DNA of 64,000 bases from SBAX01 sp964646605 (GTDB lineage Bacteria > Planctomycetota > Phycisphaerae > UBA1845): the NCBI GenBank assembly GCA_964646605.1, contig CAZYEX010000115.1, positions 1 through 64,000 of the forward strand, given 5' to 3'. Of this stretch, positions 16,265 to 24,788 are shown piece after piece. Each line of letters opens with the position of its first letter. Position 1 is the first letter of the stretch. The notes under the pieces were generated by a model. It was not told where the DNA came from, did no database searches, and worked only from the letters and a program-made list of their open reading frames with translations. The position numbers and the translations under genes are program-made.

Positions 16265-17968
16265 ATGTCCTATCTACTCGAAATCCTCGGACGCGGATTG
16301 CTGGCGGAGTTGTCGTCCGCGTTCTCCGAACTCTTGCACGATGATGTTCGTCGGGCCACCAAAGAGCTGGAAAAGGCCGTCGAGGACGAACCGGAAAACC
16401 ACGATCACCAACGTTGCCTCGCGGTGCGGTTGCTCGCCGATCGACAGTACGCTCGGGCACAACAAGGGTTCCAGAACGTCCTCTCGCAACGACCCACGGA
16501 CGTCGCGGCCCGAATGGGGCTGGCGTGTACGCTGGACGAACTGGGGCGGACGCGGATCGCCGTAGAACACCTGCAACAGGCGCTCGACCTCGGTGCGCCA
16601 ACCGGCACGGCCTTGTTTTCCCTCGGATTTTGCCGTGAAAAGCTCGGGCAGACGGACGAAGCCGTCGCCCTCTATCAAAGGGCGCTCGAGGCGACGCCGA
16701 ACCTTCGCAACGCCCATGAGCGACTGGCCGCCATTGCCTTGAAACGCGACGACCTGGAGTCGGCCGTCGCTCACTACGAACACTTATGCTGGGGCGAACC
16801 GGGGGACATCAACCTGGCACTGACCTTGGCCAACCTCTACGTGCGCTGCGCTCGCCACGCCGACGCCGTTCGCCGATTTCAATTCGCCATCACCATCGAC
16901 CCGGACAACTGGGAGGCCAAGGACGACCTGGTGTCCGCCCATACCGCAGCGGGAGACTTCGCCCAGGCGATTCAGGCCCTTCGGCGTTTGATCACCGAGC
17001 GTCCGGAGAGCGCGGACCTCCATTTGCGCCTAGGCGATCTGCAAACCAAGAACGGCGAGGAAAACGAGGCCCTCACCTCGTACCGGAAAGCCCTCGCGCT
17101 GCACCCCGACTACCTCGAAGCCGCGGTCAAAGTCGGCGCCGCCAACCTTCGTTGCGGTCGCTATCAAACGGCGGCGGAGTCCTTCGCCCGGGCCCTCGAG
17201 ATCAACGACCGCATCGTCCACGCCTACGTGGGTTTGGCCGTCGCCCAGCAGGCGATGGGGCAGATCGAGGAATCGCGGGCCAGCTTCGACCAGGCCGCGG
17301 GCATCGAACCCAACAGCTCGCTTCTCTTCAGCGAAACCGCGCGATTGCATCTGAAAGTCGCCGCGGCCAAGCAGCGACAACGCTACTTGAGCCCCGACGC
17401 GATCGCCCGCCGACCCGAAGGTCCGCCGCCCGAACGCGTCGAATCCATGATCGGGCGACAAATTGACCACCTGCGTTTGGCGATCCAAGACCATCCCAAC
17501 CACGCGGACTTGCACTACCGCTTGGGCTTGCTGCTACGACAAGCGGGCGACCTGCAGGGGGCGATTGAGTCATTCCAGCGCGCCGTGGCCGTCAATCCGC
17601 AATACCTCAAAGCCCTGGTGAAGTTGGCGCTCGCGCTTCGCCAAGCCGGGCAACCCCAGGAAGGCATCGAGGTTGCCCAACGTGCGCTCGAACTCGATTC
17701 CCAGTCCGTCGAACTCCACTACGAACTCGGCTTGATGTACGCGGACCGCAACCAGTTCGCGCTGGCCATTGACCGATTCGATCTCGCCGTTCGGAACGCG
17801 CCCGAAAACCCGGACTACGTAGCCAATCTAGGGCTGTCTCTCCAAAACATGGGTTTGCTGGACCGGGCGGTGGAAACATGGCGGCTCTTGTCCGAACTCC
17901 AGCCCCCCGAACCCAACCCCGTCGGCCTACGACACGAGCGCCGTAGACTCCTCCGCGAGTCGAGATGA
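16265..17968 (+). CDS. TPR-repeat protein, tandem copy 2
   Basis: 567 residues made nearly entirely of TPR units: each about 34 residues with the W/L-G-Y/F-A-P pattern (FSLGFCREKLGQTDEAVALY, HLRLGDLQTKNGEENEALTSY, HYRLGLLLRQAGDLQGAIESF, HYELGLMYADRNQFALAIDRF). About a dozen can be traced. No signal peptide. A linker with RRPEGPPPERVESM near residue 380-395 separates two TPR blocks. Probably cytoplasmic, cotranscribed with copy 1. The partner is unknown. Confidence 0.8.
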   Translation: MSYLLEILGRGLLAELSSAFSELLHDDVRRATKELEKAVEDEPENHDHQRCLAVRLLADRQYARAQQGFQNVLSQRPTDVAARMGLACTLDELGRTRIAVEHLQQALDLGAPTGTALFSLGFCREKLGQTDEAVALYQRALEATPNLRNAHERLAAIALKRDDLESAVAHYEHLCWGEPGDINLALTLANLYVRCARHADAVRRFQFAITIDPDNWEAKDDLVSAHTAAGDFAQAIQALRRLITERPESADLHLRLGDLQTKNGEENEALTSYRKALALHPDYLEAAVKVGAANLRCGRYQTAAESFARALEINDRIVHAYVGLAVAQQAMGQIEESRASFDQAAGIEPNSSLLFSETARLHLKVAAAKQRQRYLSPDAIARRPEGPPPERVESMIGRQIDHLRLAIQDHPNHADLHYRLGLLLRQAGDLQGAIESFQRAVAVNPQYLKALVKLALALRQAGQPQEGIEVAQRALELDSQSVELHYELGLMYADRNQFALAIDRFDLAVRNAPENPDYVANLGLSLQNMGLLDRAVETWRLLSELQPPEPNPVGLRHERRRLLRESR

Positions 17969-18331
17969 CGGTGCCGATCCCAGCGCATACATCATAACCC
18001 ATTGTAAAATAAGCACTTATGATTGGAATCGCGGCTCGACGTCCTCGCGGAGGACCACATTTCCGACCCCCGGCGTCCGAAAGGCGGGATTCGGCATCTA
18101 TTCCTTAGGGAAAAGTGTATAAGGACTTGCGTTATCGGGCATGATGTGGTATAGAATGCAGTGCCGGGGGAACGCTGAGCCATTTTCGGGACAGGGACGC
18201 GCGGGAAGCGCGGGGGGAAGCAAGCGCCAAACGCAGAGGCAGCGGGTGACGAAGGTGTACACTCGGTGCGCGGACTGGCGGGTCAGCGGCCGTCGGTGGT
18301 GGATATCTGGTTTAGGAGAAAGGACAAAACC
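17969..18331. other. Intergenic leader region with one weak promoter candidate
   Basis: 363 bases without a gene. The first part is AT-richer (CATTGTAAAATAAGCAC). A possible promoter sits at 18127-18155. From about 18180 the sequence is purine-rich and could form structure in the leader of the secreted protein at 18332, but I recognise no riboswitch. Confidence 0.5.
18127..18155 (+). promoter_or_regulatory. Possible sigma-70-like promoter
   Basis: TTGCGT and TATAGA with a 17-base spacer, about 175 bases upstream of the secreted-protein start at 18332. The -35 is weak. The assignment rests only on the pattern. Confidence 0.25.
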
Positions 18332-19255
18332 ATGCGTGGCAGAACTTGGGTGTGGGTAGTAGGGATTCTGGGTCTGGGGCTTGTCACTTCGATGGCACGG
18401 GCGGAGTCCCGGCCGACGAAAGACACCAAGGGCGGAGGAGTGAGCTTCCGACTGGCCAACAGCGGACCCGTCAGCGGGTACGAAAAAATGGAAGCGGGAG
18501 GCAGCACGGTCTACGTTGCCCCGCGTCCCGTCTGGACGGGAAGCGACGTGGTCTCGGCGCAGACGCGAGAAGGCACGGGGCTGGAGTTGGCCCTGACGCC
18601 CGAGGCGGCGCAGCGCTTGACCAACCTGGGGGCGGGCGATCGAGTAGCCGTCTTCATGGACGGCAAGGTTTCTTCGGTCGGCGAACTTAGCGCGACCGGC
18701 GGTCGCGTGACGATCAAGGGTCTGAATGCGGGCTCGGTGGAGCGCATCGTGCGCGCCCTCAACGGCGTGCAGCCGGCGCCGAATCCGACTCCGGTCTCGG
18801 CGCTGATCACCTTGGTTCCCACGGGAACCCAGGACGGCGCGTACATGGTCGACGTGTACTTGCAGGGCGTGGCCAACCTACGGACGTACCAAATCGGGCT
18901 GATCGTCGACGGCGGAACGGCCGGTGATCTGGTTCGTGAGGAAGCTCGCATCGAGCAGACCCGCGAGGACTTCGTGTTCGGCGAGCTGGACGCGATTGTC
19001 GCCGCGGATCAGGTCGGCGGTCGTTTGGCGGGCGTATTGAAGGATGGGGCCGTCGATCGCCCCGACGCCGCGTATCTGGGAACCTACGAGTTCCGTCCGA
19101 CCCTCGACGCCGCGGGCAGCTTCCAGATCAGCATCGACACCGGCGAGAAGTCGTTCCTCGCCGACGGGGGCAACGAGCGGATGGAGTTCGCAACCGGGCC
19201 TGCCGCGGTCATCAACGTCGGCGGCGCGCCCGTCCGGCGAGCCTCGGATAAGTAA
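18332..19255 (+). CDS. Secreted protein of unknown function
   Basis: 307 residues from the ATG at 18332, which has AGGAGAAAGGA just upstream; the longer frame from 18266 is less likely. A signal peptide spans residues 1-24 (WVWVVGILGLGLVTSMARA). The mature part is beta-rich with two halves: an early repeat-like part (GDRVAVFMDGKVSSVGEL) and a later part (LITLVPTGTQDGAYMVDVYLQGVANLRTYQ style) resembling cohesin-like or PEP-type surface modules, but I cannot name a family. Long untranslated leader and a strong terminator (19322-19366) imply a monocistronic, well-expressed gene. Confidence 0.7.
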   Translation: MRGRTWVWVVGILGLGLVTSMARAESRPTKDTKGGGVSFRLANSGPVSGYEKMEAGGSTVYVAPRPVWTGSDVVSAQTREGTGLELALTPEAAQRLTNLGAGDRVAVFMDGKVSSVGELSATGGRVTIKGLNAGSVERIVRALNGVQPAPNPTPVSALITLVPTGTQDGAYMVDVYLQGVANLRTYQIGLIVDGGTAGDLVREEARIEQTREDFVFGELDAIVAADQVGGRLAGVLKDGAVDRPDAAYLGTYEFRPTLDAAGSFQISIDTGEKSFLADGGNERMEFATGPAAVINVGGAPVRRASDK

Positions 19256-19321
19256 GAATGGATTGAACATGGTTTCGCCGCCGCGCCGAGTGGATCGGCA
19301 CGAGTCGGATGCAGAGAACAT

Positions 19322-19366
19322 CGGCCTCGGGCGCTCGCCATACGCGGCGCCCGAGGCCGCCTCTTT
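19322..19366 (+). terminator. Intrinsic terminator
   Basis: A perfect 13-bp stem, CGGCCTCGGGCGC pairing with GCGCCCGAGGCCG (19347-19359), 12-base loop, followed by CCTCTTTTG. It lies 66 bases beyond the stop of the secreted-protein gene and fits Rho-independent termination. Confidence 0.8.
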
Positions 19367-19395
19367 TGGGGGGAATCGAGTCCACCCCGCGGTGT

Positions 19396-19415
19396 CCGCG
19401 GGCTCGCGCCCGCGG
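19396..19415. repeat. GC-rich hairpin repeat
   Basis: CCGCGGGC, loop TCGC, GCCCGCGG. An 8-bp palindrome-like element 30 bases after the terminator, of the same style as the hairpins at 14930 and 47565. No T-run. Confidence 0.45.
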
Positions 19416-19507
19416 CTCTGAGACGATTCGAACCTATCGGTGAAATACCATGTCCGTCGCGATTCATGGCCGGCATTGACTAGCCTACGAGGCGCGGACG
19501 GGAGTCG

Positions 19508-20230
19508 CTAACGGCGCAGACCCAGCCCCAAAAGAAACACCGGCCTGAGGATGCTCCACCAGCCGATGACGGGGGTCATCTTGGTCTGGCCGACGTCACG
19601 CGGAGGGTAGGTTTTCGTGCAGGGGACTTCCCGATGTCGATAGCCGAGCTTGAGTACCTTCCACAGCAAGTAGACCTCCAGGCCGTAGCTGTCCAGCCAG
19701 CGCTGATGGAGATGGATGCGCGGGTCATCGAGCAGGGACAATCGCAGTGCTCGAAAGCCGTTGGTGCTTTCCGTGACCGTCCGGCGCGCGAATCGGCTCA
19801 TCAGCCACGGGTGCAATCGAGTCGCGAATCGGCGGTACACGGGCATGTCGCCGCCGCACGCCCCGCCGGGTAAATAGCGCGAGCCGATCACAAAATCGCA
19901 GTTTTGGTCGCAGAGGGGATCGAGAAGCCTGGGGATTTCGTTGGGTTCATCCTTGTTGTTGCCCGCGAGGATCACGGCCAGGTCGAATCCGTCGCCACGC
20001 GCATGCTCCAACCCCAAGCGGATGGCCGCTCCCACGCCCGCGACTCGACCCGTCGATAGGACCCGGGCCCCTTGCCGTCGCGCGATCGCCGCCGTCGCAT
20101 CCAACGAGCCGTCGTCCACCACGAGGATTTCGTCGATCAGCGTCGGATCGATCCGGTCGACCACCCGGCCGATCTTGCGCTCCTCGTTGTGCGCGGGAAT
20201 GACGGCGATGACGCGATGGTTTTTGTACAA
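19508..20230 (-). CDS. Family 2 glycosyltransferase, DPM1-like
   Basis: 240 residues, cytoplasmic with a hydrophobic end. It begins with a nucleotide-sugar site (VIAVIPAHNEERKIGRVV, ILVVDDGSLDAT). Where dolichyl-phosphate mannose synthase-like enzymes usually have DADGQH, this protein has LAGNNKDEPNEIPRLL, an atypical acidic-metal motif seen in a subset of surface-glycan GT2 enzymes. FVIGSRYLPGG and the ESTNGFRALR acceptor segment are intact. It probably transfers a sugar to a polyprenyl phosphate or to a glycan. It is the last gene of a three-gene cassette; five bases separate it from the acyltransferase. Confidence 0.8.
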   Translation of the reverse strand: MYKNHRVIAVIPAHNEERKIGRVVDRIDPTLIDEILVVDDGSLDATAAIARRQGARVLSTGRVAGVGAAIRLGLEHARGDGFDLAVILAGNNKDEPNEIPRLLDPLCDQNCDFVIGSRYLPGGACGGDMPVYRRFATRLHPWLMSRFARRTVTESTNGFRALRLSLLDDPRIHLHQRWLDSYGLEVYLLWKVLKLGYRHREVPCTKTYPPRDVGQTKMTPVIGWWSILRPVFLLGLGLRR

Positions 20231-20235
20231 GGGTG

Positions 20236-20910
20236 TTACTCCGCGGGCTGTAGGGCGTCACCGTTCGGTCGATAGCGTCGATCGCACACGTCACAGTCGA
20301 GCGCTTCGCCCAAGCGGCCGCCGCACAAGCAGACCCACCCGACGGGCCGAGCGGGGTTGCCCATGACCAAACGATGCGCGGCGACAGACTGTGTCACCAC
20401 GCTGCCTGCGCCCACGGTCGCGTAGGCCCCGACGTCCACGCCCGGCAGGATCACCGCTCCGGCGCCCAGGGTCGCCCCGCGGCGAATGTGCGTGGGGACC
20501 AGCCATGACGCTTCGCGCCTGTAGCGGGCGCTGACCTCCGCCATGCGCGGGCTTCGCGGGTAGCGATCGTTGGTGAAGACCACGCCGGGACCGACGAACA
20601 CGTCGTCCTCGATGGTCACCCCGCGGAAGATCATGGCGTGGTTCTTGACCGTCACGCGATCGCCGATGCGCACTCCGCTCTCGACAAACACGCGGTCGGC
20701 GAGGTTGCAGGATTGTCCCACGACCGCCCCGTCCATGACATGGGCAAAAGCCCACACCTTGGTGCCGTCGCCGACCGACGAGCTTTCGCAGATCGCGGTC
20801 GGATGAACGTAGACGGTCGCTCCGCGCAAGGTCGGTCCCGCACTCGGGACGGAAGGGCGCGGAGGTACGGTCGGGCACATCACCTTTTTCGTAGTGCGTG
20901 GGTCGTTCAT
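20236..20910 (-). CDS. Hexapeptide-repeat N-acyltransferase, WbpD-like
   Basis: 224 residues. The left-handed beta-helix is visible as repeated hexapeptides (VHPTAICESSSVGDGTKVW, VFVESGVRIGDRVTVKNHA, IRRGATLGAGAVILPGVDVG). AHVMDG..NLADRVFVESG and FTNDRYPR are typical of the family that N-acetylates UDP-amino sugars (WbpD, WlbB). The C-terminus adds a Cys pair set (CLCGGRL, CDVCDRRY), a likely zinc knuckle common in this group. It overlaps the stop of the oxidoreductase gene by four bases, fitting a shared pathway to a diacetamido-uronic acid or a related sugar. The aminotransferase (WbpE type) and UDP-sugar dehydrogenase (WbpA type) are not in this window. Confidence 0.85.
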   Translation of the reverse strand: MNDPRTTKKVMCPTVPPRPSVPSAGPTLRGATVYVHPTAICESSSVGDGTKVWAFAHVMDGAVVGQSCNLADRVFVESGVRIGDRVTVKNHAMIFRGVTIEDDVFVGPGVVFTNDRYPRSPRMAEVSARYRREASWLVPTHIRRGATLGAGAVILPGVDVGAYATVGAGSVVTQSVAAHRLVMGNPARPVGWVCLCGGRLGEALDCDVCDRRYRPNGDALQPAE

Positions 20911-22055
20911 CGAAGGATCGCTCGTGCGGTGCGGAAGTCGTCCGCGACACTGGGAACGACGGGCGCCCCAGCGGAAGTTACGGGTAGGGACTCGATGGGC
21001 AGGGACCGAATCTTAAGCTCGGCATCTCCTTCGACCGGGACCATTCCGCCGCCGTTTTGGATGGAGGTCATGGCGGCTTCGAGGGTACGGACGACGGCCA
21101 GTGCGTCGCTGGCGCTCGGGCCGGTGGGATGACCGTCCAGAACCCAGTTGACGAACGTTTCGGCCTGTTTGAGCAGCGGTTCCGCACGACGGATGGCGGG
21201 GATGCGAACGTCCGCGCTGCGAAGCAGATATTGGAACTCGCCGAAGGAATCGTAGTAAGGCGGCTCGTCGAGGCCCTTGTCGTACAGCCGCAACGTGTCC
21301 TGGGGGTCTACGTCGTCCCAGTGGGCCATCTTCGATGAACCCACCACGGTCAGGGTGCGAACCTTTCGCGGGTTCAGCCAACTGACGTGCAGATGGGCCA
21401 AGGTGCCGTCGGGGTACTGGATTGTAGCGAAGCAAACGTCCTCTAGTGTTTTCTGGGAGATGCAGGTTCCGTGGGCGGATACGGCGGCGGGGGTCGCTCC
21501 CAGGAGGAAGTTGAAAATGCTCAAGTCGTGGGTGCCAAGATCGTACAAAGCATTGACATCGCCGCGGACCGGGCCGAGGTTGGTGCGAACGGCGTCGAGG
21601 TAGTGAATGCGCCCCAACTCGCCCGCGTCGATGAGTTCCTTGAGCTTGAGAATCCCGGCATTGAACAGGAACACGTGTCCGACCATGAGCACGCGGCCGC
21701 GGGAGCGAGCAAGGGCGGCGAGCTCCACTGCGTCCTCGCCGTTAATGCAAAGCGGCTTTTCGACCAATACATGCTTACCCGCGTGTAGCGCTTGCCGTGC
21801 GAGCGTCGCGTGGGTGGCCGTCGGCGTGGCGATGACCACGGCGTCGATCGAGTCGTCTTGGAACACCTCGCTCGAATTGCGTACGGTTCGAATGTGCGGA
21901 AACCGGGCCCGTAGTCGATCGAGTCGCGTGGAGTTGAGGTCCGCGCAGGCGACGACTTGGGAGCGGTCCAATTCCTCGAAAACGCGGACATGGTTGGGTC
22001 CCCAGTGGCCGCAGCCTATGACGGCGATCCGCAGTTTTCGATCCTGATGGTCCAT
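20907..22055 (-). CDS. Gfo/Idh/MocA-family oxidoreductase, WbpB-like
   Basis: 382 residues. The N-terminal Rossmann fold has AVIGCGHWGPNHVRVFEEL (nucleotide site) and the catalytic segment HVLVEKPLC with the conserved EKP. The C-terminal half has the family beta-sheet domain (GTHDLSIFNFLLG with the catalytic His). WbpB-type members oxidise a UDP-sugar uronic acid at C3 before amination. It is the first gene of the cassette with the acyltransferase and GT2, which supports this role, but other Gfo/Idh substrates are possible. It is divergent from the AbrB/RelE pair. Confidence 0.85.
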   Translation of the reverse strand: MDHQDRKLRIAVIGCGHWGPNHVRVFEELDRSQVVACADLNSTRLDRLRARFPHIRTVRNSSEVFQDDSIDAVVIATPTATHATLARQALHAGKHVLVEKPLCINGEDAVELAALARSRGRVLMVGHVFLFNAGILKLKELIDAGELGRIHYLDAVRTNLGPVRGDVNALYDLGTHDLSIFNFLLGATPAAVSAHGTCISQKTLEDVCFATIQYPDGTLAHLHVSWLNPRKVRTLTVVGSSKMAHWDDVDPQDTLRLYDKGLDEPPYYDSFGEFQYLLRSADVRIPAIRRAEPLLKQAETFVNWVLDGHPTGPSASDALAVVRTLEAAMTSIQNGGGMVPVEGDAELKIRSLPIESLPVTSAGAPVVPSVADDFRTARAILR

Positions 22056-22262
22056 ACCTTCCGCGCAGCCCGGCCCAGCCAGGTTCTTCGCTGGAGGGAA
22101 TATCGGAACTTGGTGGGGGTGGAATCAGTCGGGGATAGGAGAGGACCGAGGAAAAAACGCCCTGGAGTTGCCGCATCCTGCGATCGAACCCGCAAAGATC
22201 GGCGCCCGATGGCTCCCCTGTTCCGTGGGCGGCGTTGGAGGGCCCGCGGTGCAGCGCGACTC

Positions 22263-22295
22263 TTGACTGTAAGCGTCCCATCTGATAATCTGATA
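22263..22295 (+). promoter_or_regulatory. Promoter with tandem 8-bp operator-like repeat
   Basis: TTGACT at 22263-22268 and GATAAT at 22284-22289 (15-base spacer, slightly short). The -10 is embedded in two exact adjacent copies of ATCTGATA (22280-22287 and 22288-22295). AbrB-like antitoxins often bind at their own promoter, so this is a natural candidate operator. Confidence 0.4.
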
Positions 22296-22330
22296 GTATG
22301 AGGATCAGAAATGCCGCGCGAGGGGATTCC

Positions 22331-22588
22331 GTGTGCATCGGGAGGGTCGGGCAACGCCGGCAAGTGGTCATCCCCAAGGAAATTTGTGAAGCGTCGGGGC
22401 TGAAAGAGGGGGCCTTCGTCGAAATCACTCAGCGCGGCGGGACCATCCTCATCAAGCCCAAGACCCTCGTCGATCCCGAGGACGTTGTGACCCCGCAGGA
22501 GGAAAAGGCGATCGAGCGGGGTTTCCAGCAACTGAAGCGCGGTCAGCACGTGTCGTGGAAGCAGCTCAAGCGTGACCTGGGAGTGTAG
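22331..22588 (+). CDS. AbrB/SpoVT-family antitoxin
   Basis: 85 residues from the GTG at 22331. I chose it because GAGGGG sits five bases upstream; the ATG at 22298 has no such site and would be nearly leaderless given the promoter. The swapped-hairpin AbrB fold is seen as GRVGQRRQVVIPKEICEASGLKEGAFVEI, and the C-terminal part (EEKAIERGFQQLKRGQHVSWKQLKRDL) is the toxin-binding tail. The next gene overlaps its last 17 bases and encodes a RelE-like toxin, so this is a type II toxin-antitoxin pair with antitoxin first. Confidence 0.85.
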   Translation: MCIGRVGQRRQVVIPKEICEASGLKEGAFVEITQRGGTILIKPKTLVDPEDVVTPQEEKAIERGFQQLKRGQHVSWKQLKRDLGV

Positions 22589-22838
22589 GTTCGCCCGCGA
22601 GGCCGAACGCGGTTTTCGCCGCCTCCCGCGCGACCGACGGCAGCAAGTGGCCCGCGCCATCGACGAAATGACCGAGGACCCGTCGCGCGGCGATGTCCAA
22701 CCCATCAAGAGCGGGAAGTTCCAGGGCGCGCTTCGAAAGCGGGTGGGCCGCTATCGGATCATCTTCTCCCTCGATCCCGACCAAGGCTTCATCGACATCG
22801 CCGCGATTCTCACGAGGACCGAGGCGACCTGCCGGTAG
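22572..22838 (+). CDS. RelE/ParE-family toxin
   Basis: 88 residues from a GTG start inside the antitoxin gene. RelE-fold features: WECRFAREAERGFRRLPRDRRQQVARAI, then GKFQGALRKRVGRYRIIFSLDPD and a short final strand (IDIAAILTRTEA). RelE toxins cut mRNA at the ribosome, ParE toxins target gyrase; the sequence alone does not decide between them. Neutralisation by the AbrB-like protein encoded just upstream is inferred from overlap and order. Confidence 0.88.
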   Translation: MTWECRFAREAERGFRRLPRDRRQQVARAIDEMTEDPSRGDVQPIKSGKFQGALRKRVGRYRIIFSLDPDQGFIDIAAILTRTEATCR

Positions 22839-22968
22839 CTCGCCCCCTCATCGCCGCCGCACAGAGGAACGGCCTACCACGGACGTCGGCGCCCACGCAA
22901 AGGGAATCACGGAATCCGCTTCGCTTGCTTCGCCGTCCGGAGGCCGATATACGCCCGGCGGGTGATCC

Positions 22969-23757
22969 ATGACTTCTCGACCGAGTTTGGCGGCTGACAA
23001 CAAGGGCGTCTATAGCACCGTCGAGTTCGAGCGGTGGATCGGTCGGACGGACCTCGACCCGGACGAGCAGTATGTCATAACCCATTACCTCGATCCGAAG
23101 GTCCGGACGTTGGAGGCGGGCACCGGCGGAGGGCGGATTCTGCTGGCCATGCGAAAGATGGGATTCACCAACCTTCACGGATTTGATTACGTGCCCGAGT
23201 TCATCGCCCAGGCTCGGGCATCGGACGTGGACGGCGCGATCCGCTTCGAGGTGAAGGACGCCACACAGCTCGACTACCCCGACGCCTCGTTCGACCAGGC
23301 GTTGTACGTGCAGCAAATCCTGAACTTTATCGAGGGCGAGTCGCGACGTCGGCAGGCGCTACGGCAGGCCCTTCGCGTGTTGCGTCCGGGAGGCATCGCC
23401 CTATTCTCGTTCCTATCCTTCGACGTACGTTCGCGGAGCCGCGGGTATTCGTTATACCTCAAGTACCTGCGCCTTCTTCGCGCGATTCGCCGTTCGCGGC
23501 GCGATCCGCAGTTGCTGCCCTGGTTGCGGCTGGGCGATCGGTTTCATTTCGGGGCTTTGTGGGACCGCGGACCCTACGTGTATTGGTATCGAACGGAACA
23601 GGCCGTGAGGGAGTTGGAAGACGCCGGTTTCCGAATTCGCGCCGTGGGCACGAGTTTGCAGATTCAAAACCTCAAACTCTGCGATACGGTCGCGGAGCTT
23701 CTTGAGCAGCCGATGCACGGAGCTTTGTACTGCGTATGCGAGCGACCCCAGCCATGA
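22969..23757 (+). CDS. SAM-dependent methyltransferase, class I
   Basis: 262 residues. The Rossmann methyltransferase core is clear: LEAGTGGGRILLAMRK (motif I), a DxxxF/Y acidic strand (HGFDYVPEFIAQAR), VKDATQLDYPDASFDQAL (motif IV region) and LRVLRPGGIALFSFLSF (post-motif). The substrate cannot be told. The stop overlaps the start of the next gene by four bases (ATGA), so it is coupled to the FemAB/GNAT-like gene, suggesting both act on a surface or small-molecule substrate. Confidence 0.82.
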   Translation: MTSRPSLAADNKGVYSTVEFERWIGRTDLDPDEQYVITHYLDPKVRTLEAGTGGGRILLAMRKMGFTNLHGFDYVPEFIAQARASDVDGAIRFEVKDATQLDYPDASFDQALYVQQILNFIEGESRRRQALRQALRVLRPGGIALFSFLSFDVRSRSRGYSLYLKYLRLLRAIRRSRRDPQLLPWLRLGDRFHFGALWDRGPYVYWYRTEQAVRELEDAGFRIRAVGTSLQIQNLKLCDTVAELLEQPMHGALYCVCERPQP

Positions 23758-24689
23758 GCGCTCCAGGATCTTCAGCCGTGGAAGCGCCCGTGCTCGCCCT
23801 ACGAAAGGCCTCGGCGGACGAGTACTGCCGCTTCGCGCGGCAAGCACGATTCAACGAGTTCTGGTGGTACTTCCACGGCGCCGCGCCCTATCGAGGCTTT
23901 TCCAAACCGTTTCAGGATCGCACGGATCGTTGGTGGTATGGCGTAAAGCCGGGATTCGCCTGGCCGGTCGATTTCTTCACGCCCTTTTCCGCGACGTTCC
24001 GTTCGGCTCCTCGGCGACGGCTTCTCGGTTGGCAGTTTCCCGTGGATACGGGGTGCAGTGATTCGTGCGTGACCATGAATGTGATCCATGACCTCAGCGC
24101 CTATGACCTGGGCGCGGTCAATGCCAAGCGGCGCAACGCGATCCGTCAGGGTTTCCGGCAACTGGAAATCGTCATCGCCGACCCCGCCGATGCCGCGGTC
24201 CGCGAGGCGGCCTTGGAAGTCTGGAACAGTCACGTTCAGCGGACGAGTTGGAACCGGACGCTGACGCCGGCGCAATTCGACCCCAGTTGGCGGGAACTCT
24301 CCGACTGGCCCGGCACGACGCTCCTTTGCGCCCGAGCCAAAGACGGAGGTTCCTCTCTTTGTGCTTGGCTCCTCGTGCGGGCCATCGACGACACGGTCTT
24401 CATGGATACGCTGGCGTCGCACACCGATCGCCTCGCCGAACGGCCAAACGACGCGGTCCTGTTCGCTTGTCTCTCGTCCGCGCGACAACAAGGCATTCGC
24501 CGGGCCCACTACGCGCTCAAGAGCAGCGTGACATCGTTGGAGTGGTTCAAGGAGTCGCTGGGTTTTGTTCCTTACCCTTTTCCCACCAAGCTCCATTTGC
24601 GCTTTCCGGTCCGCCTGGGGCTGGAGTGGTTTCGTCCCGCACTCTACCGCCGGCTGCGCGGTGAGCCCGATCCTTCCCCGCCTTCGTGA
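23754..24689 (+). CDS. FemAB/GNAT-like acyltransferase domain protein
   Basis: 311 residues from the ATG at 23754, which overlaps the methyltransferase stop (ATGA); a start at 23736 is also open. The C-terminal half reads as a GNAT-like fold in the FemAB style: AKRRNAIRQGFRQLEIVIADP, CARAKDGGSSLCAWLLVRAIDDT, and the closing LSSARQQGIRRAHYALKSSVTSLEWFKESLGFVPYPFPTK segment. FemAB-type enzymes add amino acids or acyl groups to cell-wall or surface polymers. No signal peptide. Function beyond acyl transfer is inference. Confidence 0.72.
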   Translation: MSAPGSSAVEAPVLALRKASADEYCRFARQARFNEFWWYFHGAAPYRGFSKPFQDRTDRWWYGVKPGFAWPVDFFTPFSATFRSAPRRRLLGWQFPVDTGCSDSCVTMNVIHDLSAYDLGAVNAKRRNAIRQGFRQLEIVIADPADAAVREAALEVWNSHVQRTSWNRTLTPAQFDPSWRELSDWPGTTLLCARAKDGGSSLCAWLLVRAIDDTVFMDTLASHTDRLAERPNDAVLFACLSSARQQGIRRAHYALKSSVTSLEWFKESLGFVPYPFPTKLHLRFPVRLGLEWFRPALYRRLRGEPDPSPPS

Positions 24690-24788
24690 CCCAACAACCC
24701 GAGCGCCGCGAATCGGTGCGAGCCTTGTTCCACCCGGCCCGAGTTCGCCGTGGTTTTCTCCTCGGGGCCGCGAAGGTACGATCGGGAC

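Noticed and set aside
18160..18330. A riboswitch in the purine-rich leader
   Set aside because: No conserved core of a known class (c-di-GMP, cobalamin, SAM, glycine) was recognised.
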